From contig NZ_CP030032.1 of NCBI RefSeq assembly GCF_003258315.1, positions 2,113,804-2,177,803 on the forward strand: a DNA stretch of 64,000 nucleotides. The letters run 5' to 3'. Source of the DNA: Bradymonas sediminis. Lineage in GTDB: Bacteria; Myxococcota_A; Bradymonadia; Bradymonadales; Bradymonadaceae. A program made the translations under genes and the position numbers. Under the pieces are notes generated by a model, which had not been told where the DNA came from, did not search any database, and was given only the letters and a program-made list of their open reading frames with translations. Below are positions 38,639 through 46,846 of the stretch, one piece after another. Position 1 is the first letter of the stretch, and each line of letters starts with the position of its first letter.

Positions 38639-39719
38639 GCCGCCCCGATAAGGTGACGTCGGAGGCATCAGCCGCCCGGCGTTTCACCTTATTCTGATGT
38701 GCAGCGCGCACCAACTTCGCCGGGATAAAGGTCTCACAGCCCCGCAACACCACATTCGCGGCCGGGGCAATCGCGCGCGCCAGCGGCGGAACCCGCACCG
38801 ACTTTAGCGGCGCGCGCGCGCCCGCCTCATCCTGCTCAAGCCAGACTTCGATAAAGCGCCAAAAACGCGCCGGCGCGTCGCGCAAGACCTCAAGCGCCGC
38901 GGCGTCGTCCAGATTCCACCAGGACTCACCAGCCACACCTGCGTTCGGGTTCGAAATCACGCTCGCCCCGAGGAAACGCGCCTCCACCAACACGCGACCC
39001 GCAGGCTCCAAACCCGCCGGCAAATACACGAAACGTCGGGTGCGCGAGAAGGTATCCAACACCCCTTCCGGCGTCATATCGCGGATGACGAAGGGCTCGA
39101 CGCCGCGCGCCTCGCAATACTCAATCGCCTCCTTAACGCCTTTGATCTTATGGCGCGAATAGATGACCGCCGTGTCGATGTCGCGCGTCTGCTCCGCCTG
39201 GGCGCGAACCGCGTCAACGCGCTCAAAAAACGCCTGATTCATCAACGAGCTTCCCAAAACCTGATGCGGACCCAGCTCAAAGAAGGGGTTCTTCTGGTAG
39301 ACGGCCAATTGACGGTGGGTCAAAAAAATCGTGCCCAGCGCCGTCTTATAGAGGGCCGAAAACCCGGGGTGCGGGCAGATGCACCGCTGGGTCTGGCGGT
39401 GAATCTTCTCCCAGGCGATGGGAAAATTGCCGTTCCACTGGCAAACCCTCAAGTCATGCTCGAACATTACGTGACGTCCACGCGCCGCCAGGGCGCGAAT
39501 TAATCGGCTGGGAGCACGCTCGAAATTGCCGATCACATGGACATCGAAATCATCCAGGCGTGCCGGGTCGAAGTCGGCGGCCTTCGCAATCTCGACCGGC
39601 CAGGGGCACGCCTCAATCGCGGCGTCATCGGTCAACTCCGCGCCGCCAGGATGGCTAGCGCCCGCGGTTCGGGGGGCATTCGAAAATTGGTCGGCGAGGA
39701 AAAGAACGCGAGGATTCAT
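38601..39719 (-). CDS. GT-B fold glycosyltransferase, GT4-like
   Basis: Encodes 372 residues from ATG 39719 (frame open to 39815). The N-terminal part starts with MNPRVLFLADQFSN and has GGAELTDDAAIEA, the usual first-domain motif for GT4 enzymes that recognise a nascent sugar chain. The C-terminal half has VIYSRHKIKGVKEAI and YLPAGLEPAGRVLVEARFLG, where E-x7-E is intact. Retaining glycosyltransferase; donor and acceptor unknown. It belongs to the polysaccharide island by function but is read in the opposite direction. A terminator of the upstream M16 operon separates it from that operon. Confidence 0.85.
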   Translation of the reverse strand: MNPRVLFLADQFSNAPRTAGASHPGGAELTDDAAIEACPWPVEIAKAADFDPARLDDFDVHVIGNFERAPSRLIRALAARGRHVMFEHDLRVCQWNGNFPIAWEKIHRQTQRCICPHPGFSALYKTALGTIFLTHRQLAVYQKNPFFELGPHQVLGSSLMNQAFFERVDAVRAQAEQTRDIDTAVIYSRHKIKGVKEAIEYCEARGVEPFVIRDMTPEGVLDTFSRTRRFVYLPAGLEPAGRVLVEARFLGASVISNPNAGVAGESWWNLDDAAALEVLRDAPARFWRFIEVWLEQDEAGARAPLKSVRVPPLARAIAPAANVVLRGCETFIPAKLVRAAHQNKVKRRAADASDVTLSGRLKESSAVSPDDH

Positions 39720-39761
39720 AGGAGGTTTCGCTAAAAATAGTGGGGTTAAACAATAAACAAA

Positions 39762-39794
39762 CCGCTTCGGGACGATACGTCGATCCCGAAGCGG
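39762..39794 (-). terminator. Intrinsic terminator of the M16 peptidase operon
   Basis: An 11-bp stem CCGCTTCGGGA/TCCCGAAGCGG with an 11-nt loop, followed on the minus strand by TTTGTTTATTGTTT. Confidence 0.85.
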
Positions 39795-39848
39795 CTTGGT
39801 ACTCGATGGGTGCACGCCGACTCAAGGCGCATTCCCTAAACAATTACT

Positions 39849-41297
39849 TCAGGGACCATCCTCGGGCGCCGCACCTTCGACTTCAGGCGCCTGCGGGGCC
39901 GACGCGTTCAAAAACAGCGCCTTATCAATGGCCTCTTCGCTGCCGACGATGCCGAAGCGATAGTCCTTCATATACTTCTCCGCCACGCGCTGCACGTCCT
40001 CGGGGGTCACCGCGTTGAGGCGGTCGATCGAGGTGGCAAAGCGGGTCCAATCGCCGGCGACGATATGCGACTCAGCCAGCAACGTGGCCTGGCTACCGTT
40101 GGTCTCAAGGCTCATATAGTGGCGCGTGATGAACACATTGCGCGACTCGTCGAGATCCTTGGGGCTAAACTCGCCGTCTTTGAGTTTTTGAATCTCGCCG
40201 AAGATGACCGGCATGGTCATGCTCGGGTCGACCGCGGTGACATAGAGCACGCCGTAGTTGACCCGCCTGGACGACAGCCCCGCCGAAACCGCGTACGTCA
40301 GGTTTCGCTTGGTGCGCACTTCCTCAAAGAGGCGGTCGCTCAGGTATTTGGTGGCGACCAGCATCGCCTCATAGTCCGCGTCGCCGGGGGCCGGGGCAGG
40401 GTAGAGGCCGAAGATATAATTGGTCGGGATGGTCTTCTCGGAGACCTCAACCTCGCCGGTGCTCTGCTTAAAGGGGTGCAATTCCTGCTCAAGAAGCTCA
40501 ACCGACGGTTTAACTTCGGAGAGCGGCCGAATCTTCTCGATTAGCTCAGCGGTCGGCACGTTGCCCACGACCACCACGGTCATCTCGGCCGGGTCCAGCA
40601 GGGATTTCTGATAATTTACCAACTCGTCGCGGGTAAAACGCTCGACATTCTCGACGGTCCCGAGCTGGAAGGTCGCGTAGGGATGGTCGCTGAACAGCAG
40701 CTCCGAGGCGATATAGCCCACCAGGCGGTCCGGGTTTTCCTTGAGCGATTTGATGTCGGCCAGGTGGCGCTGACGCTGCAGATTAAGCTCGGCCTCGGGG
40801 AGTTGCGGCTCCAGGATCGACTCAAGCATCAGCTCCCAGGTCGGAGCGAAATGCTCGACGGTCGACTGCATCGCGTAGCCCGAATAGTCCCGGTCGCTAA
40901 AGGTGCTGATGCTGCTGCCCATCGAGTCGACCGCCGCGTTGAACTCGTCTTTGGGGTGCGACTCGCTGCCGCCGCTCACCGCGGTGTTCAGCGCGAGGCG
41001 CTCGATGCCGGCGGTGGTCTCGGTGAGGTGGGCCGCGCCGCCGCTAAAATAGACGCGCGCCGCGACCACCGCGTTGGCCGGGGTCGCCTTATGAATCAGC
41101 GTCAGCTCGCCCACCTTATAGGCGGTCGTATTGTCGACCTGGCCGAGCTTCTCGACACCTTCAAGCTGCCCGGCGCTCGCCTCGGAGTCAGGCTTGGCCG
41201 GCGCGCTGCTGCACGCCGAACCCGCCAATAGAGCCGCCGAGATTCCGAGGATGCCCACCGCGGGCATCATGGCGTTGAATCGATTCATTTTATTCAT
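39849..41297 (-). CDS. M16 peptidase-like lipoprotein, inactive subunit
   Basis: Encodes 482 residues. A signal peptide ends at GSAC (Cys29), so it is anchored to a membrane in the periplasm. Both M16 halves are present: the C-terminal half has TNYIFGLYPAPAPGDADYEA and RTKRNLTYAVSAGLSS. The zinc motif HxxEH expected in the first half is lost: the aligned place reads GIERLALNTAVSGG. The preceding gene carries the intact motif and overlaps it by 8 bases, so the pair should form an active/inactive heterodimer, as in several bacterial M16 systems. Target unknown. Confidence 0.9.
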   Translation of the reverse strand: MNKMNRFNAMMPAVGILGISAALLAGSACSSAPAKPDSEASAGQLEGVEKLGQVDNTTAYKVGELTLIHKATPANAVVAARVYFSGGAAHLTETTAGIERLALNTAVSGGSESHPKDEFNAAVDSMGSSISTFSDRDYSGYAMQSTVEHFAPTWELMLESILEPQLPEAELNLQRQRHLADIKSLKENPDRLVGYIASELLFSDHPYATFQLGTVENVERFTRDELVNYQKSLLDPAEMTVVVVGNVPTAELIEKIRPLSEVKPSVELLEQELHPFKQSTGEVEVSEKTIPTNYIFGLYPAPAPGDADYEAMLVATKYLSDRLFEEVRTKRNLTYAVSAGLSSRRVNYGVLYVTAVDPSMTMPVIFGEIQKLKDGEFSPKDLDESRNVFITRHYMSLETNGSQATLLAESHIVAGDWTRFATSIDRLNAVTPEDVQRVAEKYMKDYRFGIVGSEEAIDKALFLNASAPQAPEVEGAAPEDGP

Positions 41298-42789
41298 TGG
41301 ATCCCTCGTCGGCGTTCATCTCTTCGGTGATTTCTTTTTGGATTTTCTCAACCTTTTCGGCCAGCGCTGCGTCGCTAAGCCCGAGCTCCTTCTTTTGCTC
41401 GGGCGAGAGCAGCACGCCCATCACATAGGGTTTGTCGATGATATATCTGCTCACATAAGCCGCGATATCCTCGCGGGTTACGGCGTTCAGGTTCTCGACA
41501 TAGTTGAGGTAATAATCCAGCCCGGCGGTCGCCCACCAGAAACTCACCGTGTGGGCGAAGCTGCTGATCTTCTCGCGCCCGTAGGTGTCCTGGACGGCCA
41601 GAATCGTCTTGGCGTTCTGAAGCTGCGCGTCGCTAAAATACTCGGGGTTGGCCAATTTATTGACCTCAAGGATCATCGCGCGAAGCGCCTCATCGATATT
41701 CTCGGCCGGGACCTGCGCGGCCAGGTTAATCGGGCCGGTATGCGCCTGGGTATAATAGCTGATGCCGGCGCCCAGGGTCAGGCCGGTCTCGACCAGTCGC
41801 TTCTGGAAGCCGCTGGTCGGCTGGCTCAGGATAAAGCTGAGGACGTCGGCGGCGTAGGTGCCCACCGGGTCCTCGGTCACGCTGGGTCCGTGCCAGCTAA
41901 ATTGCAGGTAGGGCACTTTGATATCGCGCTCGACCACCAGGTAGCTATTGCCCTGAAGCGGCGCCTGCGCGGGGACCGGCCATTTGGCGAACGGGTCCTC
42001 GCCGCGCTCCCAGCCGCTAAAGACCGACTCGGCCATGTCAAACGCCTTGTCGGCGCCGATATCGCCGGCGATAAGCAGGACCGAGTTATTCGGCACATAA
42101 TAGCGGTCCTTCATCGTCTGCATCTGCTGGACGGTCGCGTTGGTGACCGATTCACGGTCGCCCAGCGAGTCCTTGCGGCTGTGCAGATCGCCCCAGAGCG
42201 CGGCGTTCACGGCCTGGCCAAACCAATAATACGGGCTCGACTCGTTGCGATCGACCTCGCCGATGACCACCTGCTTCTCGCGCTCGAACTCATCGGGGTC
42301 GAACTTCGTGGTCGTGATGGCGTTGTACATAAACTCCATGCCCGGCTTGAGATTGGCGGCCGGAAGCGTGAAGAAATAATTCACCCGCTCGGTGCTCGTC
42401 GTGCCGTTAAACACGATGCCCAGCTCGCGCAGCCGGTCCATATAGGCCTTCTGGTTGGGGATCACCGCGTTGGCCTTAAAGAACATATGCTCGTAGAGAT
42501 GGCTTAGGCCGTTGAGCTCGGGCGTCTCGGTAAACGCGCCGTTCTTGACCGCGATCTCGATGGTGATAATCGGCAGAGAAGGGTCCGAGATGACGATGAC
42601 ATCCAGTCCGTTCTCCAACGTGCGGGTCTGAATCAGGTCCGCCGTGTCTTGGGCCGACGCCGTCGAGGCCCCGACCAGGGTGGCGCAGGCCGCCAGGAGG
42701 ACGGTCATCGCCCAGACCACCGCCTTTTGTGAGGCGCGCCGGCGCCCAAAATGAAGCGCCTTCGTGGCGCGCGATTGCATCGTTCTCAT
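41290..42789 (-). CDS. M16 zinc metallopeptidase, active subunit
   Basis: Encodes 499 residues from ATG 42789, with GGAG about six bases upstream; the longer frame to 42936 lacks such a site. A signal peptide ends near STASAQ. The zinc-binding HxxEH is HLYEH (97-101) in GLSHLYEHMFFKA, and the distal Glu lies in REKQVVIGEVDRNESSP. The second-half motif is present around LTLGAGISYYTQAHTGPINL. The protein should act as a periplasmic oligopeptidase or processing peptidase with its inactive partner. The 501-base gap upstream holds the palindrome array. Confidence 0.93.
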   Translation of the reverse strand: MRTMQSRATKALHFGRRRASQKAVVWAMTVLLAACATLVGASTASAQDTADLIQTRTLENGLDVIVISDPSLPIITIEIAVKNGAFTETPELNGLSHLYEHMFFKANAVIPNQKAYMDRLRELGIVFNGTTSTERVNYFFTLPAANLKPGMEFMYNAITTTKFDPDEFEREKQVVIGEVDRNESSPYYWFGQAVNAALWGDLHSRKDSLGDRESVTNATVQQMQTMKDRYYVPNNSVLLIAGDIGADKAFDMAESVFSGWERGEDPFAKWPVPAQAPLQGNSYLVVERDIKVPYLQFSWHGPSVTEDPVGTYAADVLSFILSQPTSGFQKRLVETGLTLGAGISYYTQAHTGPINLAAQVPAENIDEALRAMILEVNKLANPEYFSDAQLQNAKTILAVQDTYGREKISSFAHTVSFWWATAGLDYYLNYVENLNAVTREDIAAYVSRYIIDKPYVMGVLLSPEQKKELGLSDAALAEKVEKIQKEITEEMNADEGSNE

Positions 42790-43138
42790 AAAAGTCTCCG
42801 CATCGATAAGTTGGGACACTGCTTTGGGAGGAAAGTTAACCAAACACTTAAACAACGAACCAAAAATTGTCGTCCATAATCGTGGTGCGCCGTATCTTCG
42901 AATGCATAGCACAGCGCCGCACGGCGGCCAAATCACGGTCGGGGAACATCGTCGAATGGCGCATCATTCCCTGCCTTAGCCGGGCAAATCGCCTCGTCGA
43001 CACGCCCCCATACAGCCCTGTAGCAACGCCCAGCAGGGGTCACCCCACCGAATCGCCCCGCCAGAACCCCTCGCGCTCAACCCGACCCTCGCCACAAGCG
43101 CTCCCGAACCCTTCGCCGCGGGGTCGAACGCCGCGACA

Positions 43139-43238
43139 GGGGTTCCAGAACACTTGAAACGCTCATCAGATGCTCTCGTAAGTGTTCTAGAACCCTCCGC
43201 GCGCCATCGACCCCTCAAGAAAGGGTTCCAGAACACCC
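43139..43238. repeat. Array of three GTTCYAGAAC palindromes
   Basis: Three near-identical 14-mers, GGGTTCYAGAACAC, at about 43140-43153 (plus), 43182-43195 (minus) and 43223-43236 (plus). The 10-bp palindromic cores are at 43142-43151, 43184-43193 and 43225-43234, centred 42 and 41 bases apart, close to four helical turns each. They lie in the 501-base gap (42790-43290) between the M23 gene and the M16 operon, both on the minus strand, which otherwise shows no credible gene. They may be cooperative operator sites or a small dispersed repeat. Confidence 0.7.
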
Positions 43239-43290
43239 GCGCGTCACCTTAACCCTGAAAGGTCGTTCAGTCAGCAGGGGATACGCAGCG

Positions 43291-44340
43291 TCAGCGCGCC
43301 GCCTCCAGAATATTGACCCGATAGGACCAGGCCCACCCGGGCGCCAGGCAATCCTCGTCGGCGCCGGTGAGCATGAACCAGTAGCCCCCGGGCTCAAAGC
43401 GGTGTTTGGGCCATTTGATGCGCGCCGAAAATCGCCCGTTCGCGTCGACCGGGACGCACTCGTCGGTCCAATCATCGCCGTCGATGGCCTTGCGGTGCAC
43501 CGCCACGTTGGGGTGGTCACCGTGGTAGACGCCCTGCAGATGAAAGCCGTCATCGTCCTTATCCGCTGGGCGATCTTCAATCACCAGCGGCAGCGGCTTC
43601 TCCAGCGTAATGCCCTGGTGAGCAAACGCGGCGCGCGAAAGCTGAGAGTAGGGCGTCGGGGCGCATTGGGTCTGTAGTTCGTTGGCCGAGACGTACTCGG
43701 TTTCGGGAACGGCCAGGCCGATATCCTGCTTCTCGGCGGCCTCATAAAACCGGGTCGGCAGGGTCTGGCGCGTAGTATTGGTCAGGGCGTAATGCAGGTG
43801 TTCACCGGTCGCAAACCCGGTGCTCCCGCACAGCCCGATCACCTCGCCGGCGCACACATTCTCGCCAAGCTCCACCAGCGCCCCGAATTGAGCCAGATGA
43901 TAATATTCAGAATAGGTGCCGTCCCCGTGGTCCAGGACGACATAATTCGCGTCCTCGACACAGCTCATATCGGCGCAGCCGCGATTAGAATCGTCGCGCG
44001 TCGCCCACACCCGACCGGCCTTCGACGCCACCACCGGGGTGCCCAACTCACAGCGAAAATCCAGGGAATGCGCGAGGTCTTCTTTATGGCTGAGATAGCC
44101 GTGATACCCCTGCATAATGCGGGTTTTGAAACCCTCTCTGAATGGGATATGGTGCAGGGGCGCTTGCTGGGCGCGGCACGTTCCGCGCGCGTCAAGCTTG
44201 GCGCCGGCCAGACAAACCGGGGAGGCCCCGAGGGTCGCGCAGCCCGCAACCACCAGGCTCAACGCGCATATCAAAACGCTCGCCAAAACTGCGGCGATTC
44301 GCCTGATTGGGCTGCGATAATAGGTGGAATCTCTGCGCAT
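43291..44340 (-). CDS. M23/LytM-family metallopeptidase lipoprotein
   Basis: Encodes 349 residues from ATG 44340 (frame open to TTG 44370). The signal ends in the lipobox VAGC (Cys34). The LytM domain occupies about 75-200: the first zinc ligands are in HSLDFRCELGTPV, then GRVWATRDDSN, VLDHGDGTYSEYYHL and the HxH motif of GEHLHYAL. All ligands are present, so it may be an active peptidoglycan endopeptidase. Residues 215-349 are a beta-rich C-terminal domain of unknown role. Two internal cysteine pairs (CADMSC) could make a disulfide. Confidence 0.92.
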   Translation of the reverse strand: MRRDSTYYRSPIRRIAAVLASVLICALSLVVAGCATLGASPVCLAGAKLDARGTCRAQQAPLHHIPFREGFKTRIMQGYHGYLSHKEDLAHSLDFRCELGTPVVASKAGRVWATRDDSNRGCADMSCVEDANYVVLDHGDGTYSEYYHLAQFGALVELGENVCAGEVIGLCGSTGFATGEHLHYALTNTTRQTLPTRFYEAAEKQDIGLAVPETEYVSANELQTQCAPTPYSQLSRAAFAHQGITLEKPLPLVIEDRPADKDDDGFHLQGVYHGDHPNVAVHRKAIDGDDWTDECVPVDANGRFSARIKWPKHRFEPGGYWFMLTGADEDCLAPGWAWSYRVNILEAAR

Positions 44341-44475
44341 GATCCGACGTTGTCTGAGACGCGTGGCCAACCCGAGCGCTCCGGGTTAAATAGAGATATA
44401 TTGAGAATACGGAGTCCCGCGCTCTCGGCGATGCTGCCTGGCCGATGTTGCTGTTTCCCCCGAACTGAGTCAACT

Positions 44476-45630
44476 GTGGATCCTCTTCTAATCATCATCC
44501 TCACGCTACTCGCCATCAGCAGCGGCGGGGTGACCAGCGCGGTCATCGCCACCAATCGCCGCCGCCAGCAGGGCGATCTGCGCGGCGCGTTGCTCGAGAA
44601 GAGGGCGCACACCACCAAGGCGCTGTCGGTCTTCGACGTCTTCTGGGACCTCGGCGTGAGCGATTTTGCCCTCGAAATCATGGCCCACCAGGGGCTCCTC
44701 TTCGATGACCCCGGCCAATTTAAGGCCGCACATTTTCAGCTCGAAGATTTGATTGAAGCCCACGGAAGCTACGGGGATTTCTTGGAGGATAACCTCGAGT
44801 CGATTCAGGAATTCTACCGGGAACACCGCGAGACCGGGCACCGGCGAAAGATCGCAACCTTCGGCAGCCACGGCCAAAAACTATTGCCGATTAACCCGGC
44901 GAAGCTCCCCTCATCGACCGTCCAGCCCCCAGAGCAGCAGACTGCTTTGGTGCCCGTCGACACCGTCGGGCGAGACGCCACCCTTGTGAGCAATGAGCGC
45001 ACGTTATTTTTGGACACCGTGGAGCCCAACCTGCCGACGCTTCGCGACTCCAGCGCCCAGGTCGACATCGACGTCGACGCCGCCACGCGCCATAACCCGC
45101 AGGAAATGCTCAAGAATATCTTCGACGGGCGCTTCCGCGACACCGTCCAGAAGTGGTGGTCCTTTCGCCACCTGCGGGCCACCAAATCCCGGCTGGACGA
45201 TGAGTTGGAAAAATTCTACGACTTCTACGCCTTAGACGCCTCCAAGCGCCCCGGCTTCTTCGATATGCTCTACGATATTCCGAAGCGCTGGGACCTGGAG
45301 GCCGAGCGCATCGCGCGGCTTCGGCAAAAGACCGCCTGGGAAGATATGCGGTTTCCCGAGGCGTCTCAGATACTTATGGCCCAGGCCGAAGGCGTCGCGC
45401 GCGAATTAATGCTGCACTCGCGCGCCAACGTCGACCAGACCATCGAGCGCATCCACGCCGCCGCGCGCCGCGGCGACCGCGCCATGGCCGGCTACCTCTT
45501 ATATATGAATCGGCACGCGTTCTTCGCCGGCCGAGCCCCCGAATACGGCGACTATGTCCAACGCATCGAGCGCCAGATCTATGATGTGCAACAAGAGTTG
45601 CGAAAACTAAGCCGCGCCGGCGAACTCTGA
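44476..45630 (+). CDS. Membrane-anchored protein of unknown function
   Basis: Encodes 384 residues. The frame is open from 43792, but GTG 44476 is chosen because it places a hydrophobic segment (PLLIIILTLLAISSGG) at the very N-terminus; the upstream part is antisense to the M23 gene. The body is hydrophilic and helical: about 35-125 resembles a short helical bundle, about 130-200 is a Pro/Thr linker, and 205-380 is Arg/Leu/Glu-rich with RQKTAWEDMRFPEASQIL. I recognise no family. It ends 30 bases before hemF and could share a transcript with it. Probably a cytoplasmic domain tethered to the inner membrane. Confidence 0.75.
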   Translation: MDPLLIIILTLLAISSGGVTSAVIATNRRRQQGDLRGALLEKRAHTTKALSVFDVFWDLGVSDFALEIMAHQGLLFDDPGQFKAAHFQLEDLIEAHGSYGDFLEDNLESIQEFYREHRETGHRRKIATFGSHGQKLLPINPAKLPSSTVQPPEQQTALVPVDTVGRDATLVSNERTLFLDTVEPNLPTLRDSSAQVDIDVDAATRHNPQEMLKNIFDGRFRDTVQKWWSFRHLRATKSRLDDELEKFYDFYALDASKRPGFFDMLYDIPKRWDLEAERIARLRQKTAWEDMRFPEASQILMAQAEGVARELMLHSRANVDQTIERIHAAARRGDRAMAGYLLYMNRHAFFAGRAPEYGDYVQRIERQIYDVQQELRKLSRAGEL

Positions 45631-45659
45631 GCCGCCCCGCGCAACCCGGAAGGATAAAA

Positions 45660-46601
45660 ATGGCTGAAGAAAATTTCGATATTCGCCAGAAAATGACCGA
45701 CCTCGTCTTCGGGGTCCAGCAGGATATCGTCGACGCGATCTCGGCGGTCGACGGCAGCGCGTTTGCCGACGACCAGTGGGAGCGCGACGGCGGCGGCGGT
45801 GGGCGAACCCGGGTGCTTCAGCAGGGCAATGTCTTCGAGAAAGCCGGCGTGGGCGTCTCGGTGGTCGAGGGCGAGTTAAGCCCCGAAGCAGCGGCGCAAA
45901 TGGGGGGCGGCGCGCATATTGAGGACCTGTCGTTCTGGGCCACTGGCGTCAGCCTGGTCATTCACCCGCACAACCCGATGGCCCCCACGGTTCACGCAAA
46001 TTATCGCTATTTCGAGCGCGGAAAATGCGCCCCGGGCAAAACTCGCCAGCCCGGCACCTGGTGGTTTGGCGGCGGCGCCGACCTCACGCCGGCCTATCTC
46101 TTCGAAGAAGACGCCCGGCATTTTCACCAGGTCCACAAAGACGCCTGCGACGCCTACGACCCGACGTTTTATCCGCGCTATAAAAAATGGTGCGACGAGT
46201 ATTTTTATATTCCGCACCGAAAAGAAGGGCGCGGCGTGGGCGGCATTTTCTTCGATAACCTGCACGGACCCGGCAGCATCGAGGAGCTCTTCGGCTTCGT
46301 GTCGGGCTGCGCGAACGCCTTTTTGCCCGCCTATCTGCCGATCGTGGAGCGCCGAAAAGACCTGGCGTATACCGAGGCCCAAAAGCGCTGGCAGCAGATG
46401 CGCCGCGGCCGCTATGTCGAGTTCAACCTGGTCGAAGACCGCGGCACCAAATTCGGCCTGCGCACCGGCGGGCGCACCGAGAGCATCCTGATGAGCCTGC
46501 CGCTGACGGCGCGCTGGGAATACGACCCCAAGATGGAAGAGGGCGGCGACGAAGCCGCGCTGGTCGAAGTGCTTAAATCACCGCGCAATTGGCTGGGATA
46601 A
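45660..46601 (+). CDS. hemF: Oxygen-dependent coproporphyrinogen III oxidase HemF
   Basis: Encodes 313 residues; GGAAGG lies upstream of ATG 45660. Converts coproporphyrinogen III to protoporphyrinogen IX with O2 in haem synthesis. Signature blocks are all present: GGGRTRVLQQGNVFEKAGV, ATGVSLVIHPHNPMAPTVHA, TWWFGGGADLTPAY, the metal/active-site His residues of HFHQVHKDACD, and RRGRYVEFNLVEDRGT near the C-terminus. Its presence indicates that the organism makes haem aerobically. Other haem genes are not in the window. Followed after four bases by a small lipoprotein gene. Confidence 0.97.
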   Translation: MAEENFDIRQKMTDLVFGVQQDIVDAISAVDGSAFADDQWERDGGGGGRTRVLQQGNVFEKAGVGVSVVEGELSPEAAAQMGGGAHIEDLSFWATGVSLVIHPHNPMAPTVHANYRYFERGKCAPGKTRQPGTWWFGGGADLTPAYLFEEDARHFHQVHKDACDAYDPTFYPRYKKWCDEYFYIPHRKEGRGVGGIFFDNLHGPGSIEELFGFVSGCANAFLPAYLPIVERRKDLAYTEAQKRWQQMRRGRYVEFNLVEDRGTKFGLRTGGRTESILMSLPLTARWEYDPKMEEGGDEAALVEVLKSPRNWLG

Positions 46602-46605
46602 ACCG

Positions 46606-46815
46606 ATGCGAAGATTGCGAATATTGACGAACTCTCTCTTTGTGAGCGCCACGGCGGCGCTGCTGCTGGCGGGCTGCCCCGAGATCAGCGAGTCCACGGG
46701 CGGGCCGGTCGACACCTGCGTCGAGGCCGGCGTGCAATGCCGCTATGCGCCAGGGAAGATCGGCGTGTGCTTTGCCAATACTGAGAACGAAATCGTATGC
46801 CGCTCCCAACATTAG
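46606..46815 (+). CDS. Very small lipoprotein
   Basis: Encodes 69 residues; the signal ends LAGC (Cys24), followed by a 45-residue mature part with four cysteines (CVEAGVQC, CFAN, VC). The gene follows hemF with a four-base spacing and overlaps nothing, so it is likely part of that transcript. Small size and disulfide potential suggest a tightly folded periplasmic lipoprotein. No family recognised. Confidence 0.7.
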   Translation: MRRLRILTNSLFVSATAALLLAGCPEISESTGGPVDTCVEAGVQCRYAPGKIGVCFANTENEIVCRSQH

Positions 46816-46846
46816 ATCACTCAATGGGCACCCCGGGGAAATAAAA

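Noticed and set aside
41131..42507. 458-codon open frame antisense to the M16 genes
   Set aside because: Shadow of the two peptidase genes; their catalytic motif, signal peptide and overlap are clear on the minus strand.
42867..43236. Two short open frames (plus 42867-43157, minus 42976-43236) in the gap before the M16 operon
   Set aside because: No ribosome-binding site and no domain; the region is better explained as non-coding with a palindrome array.
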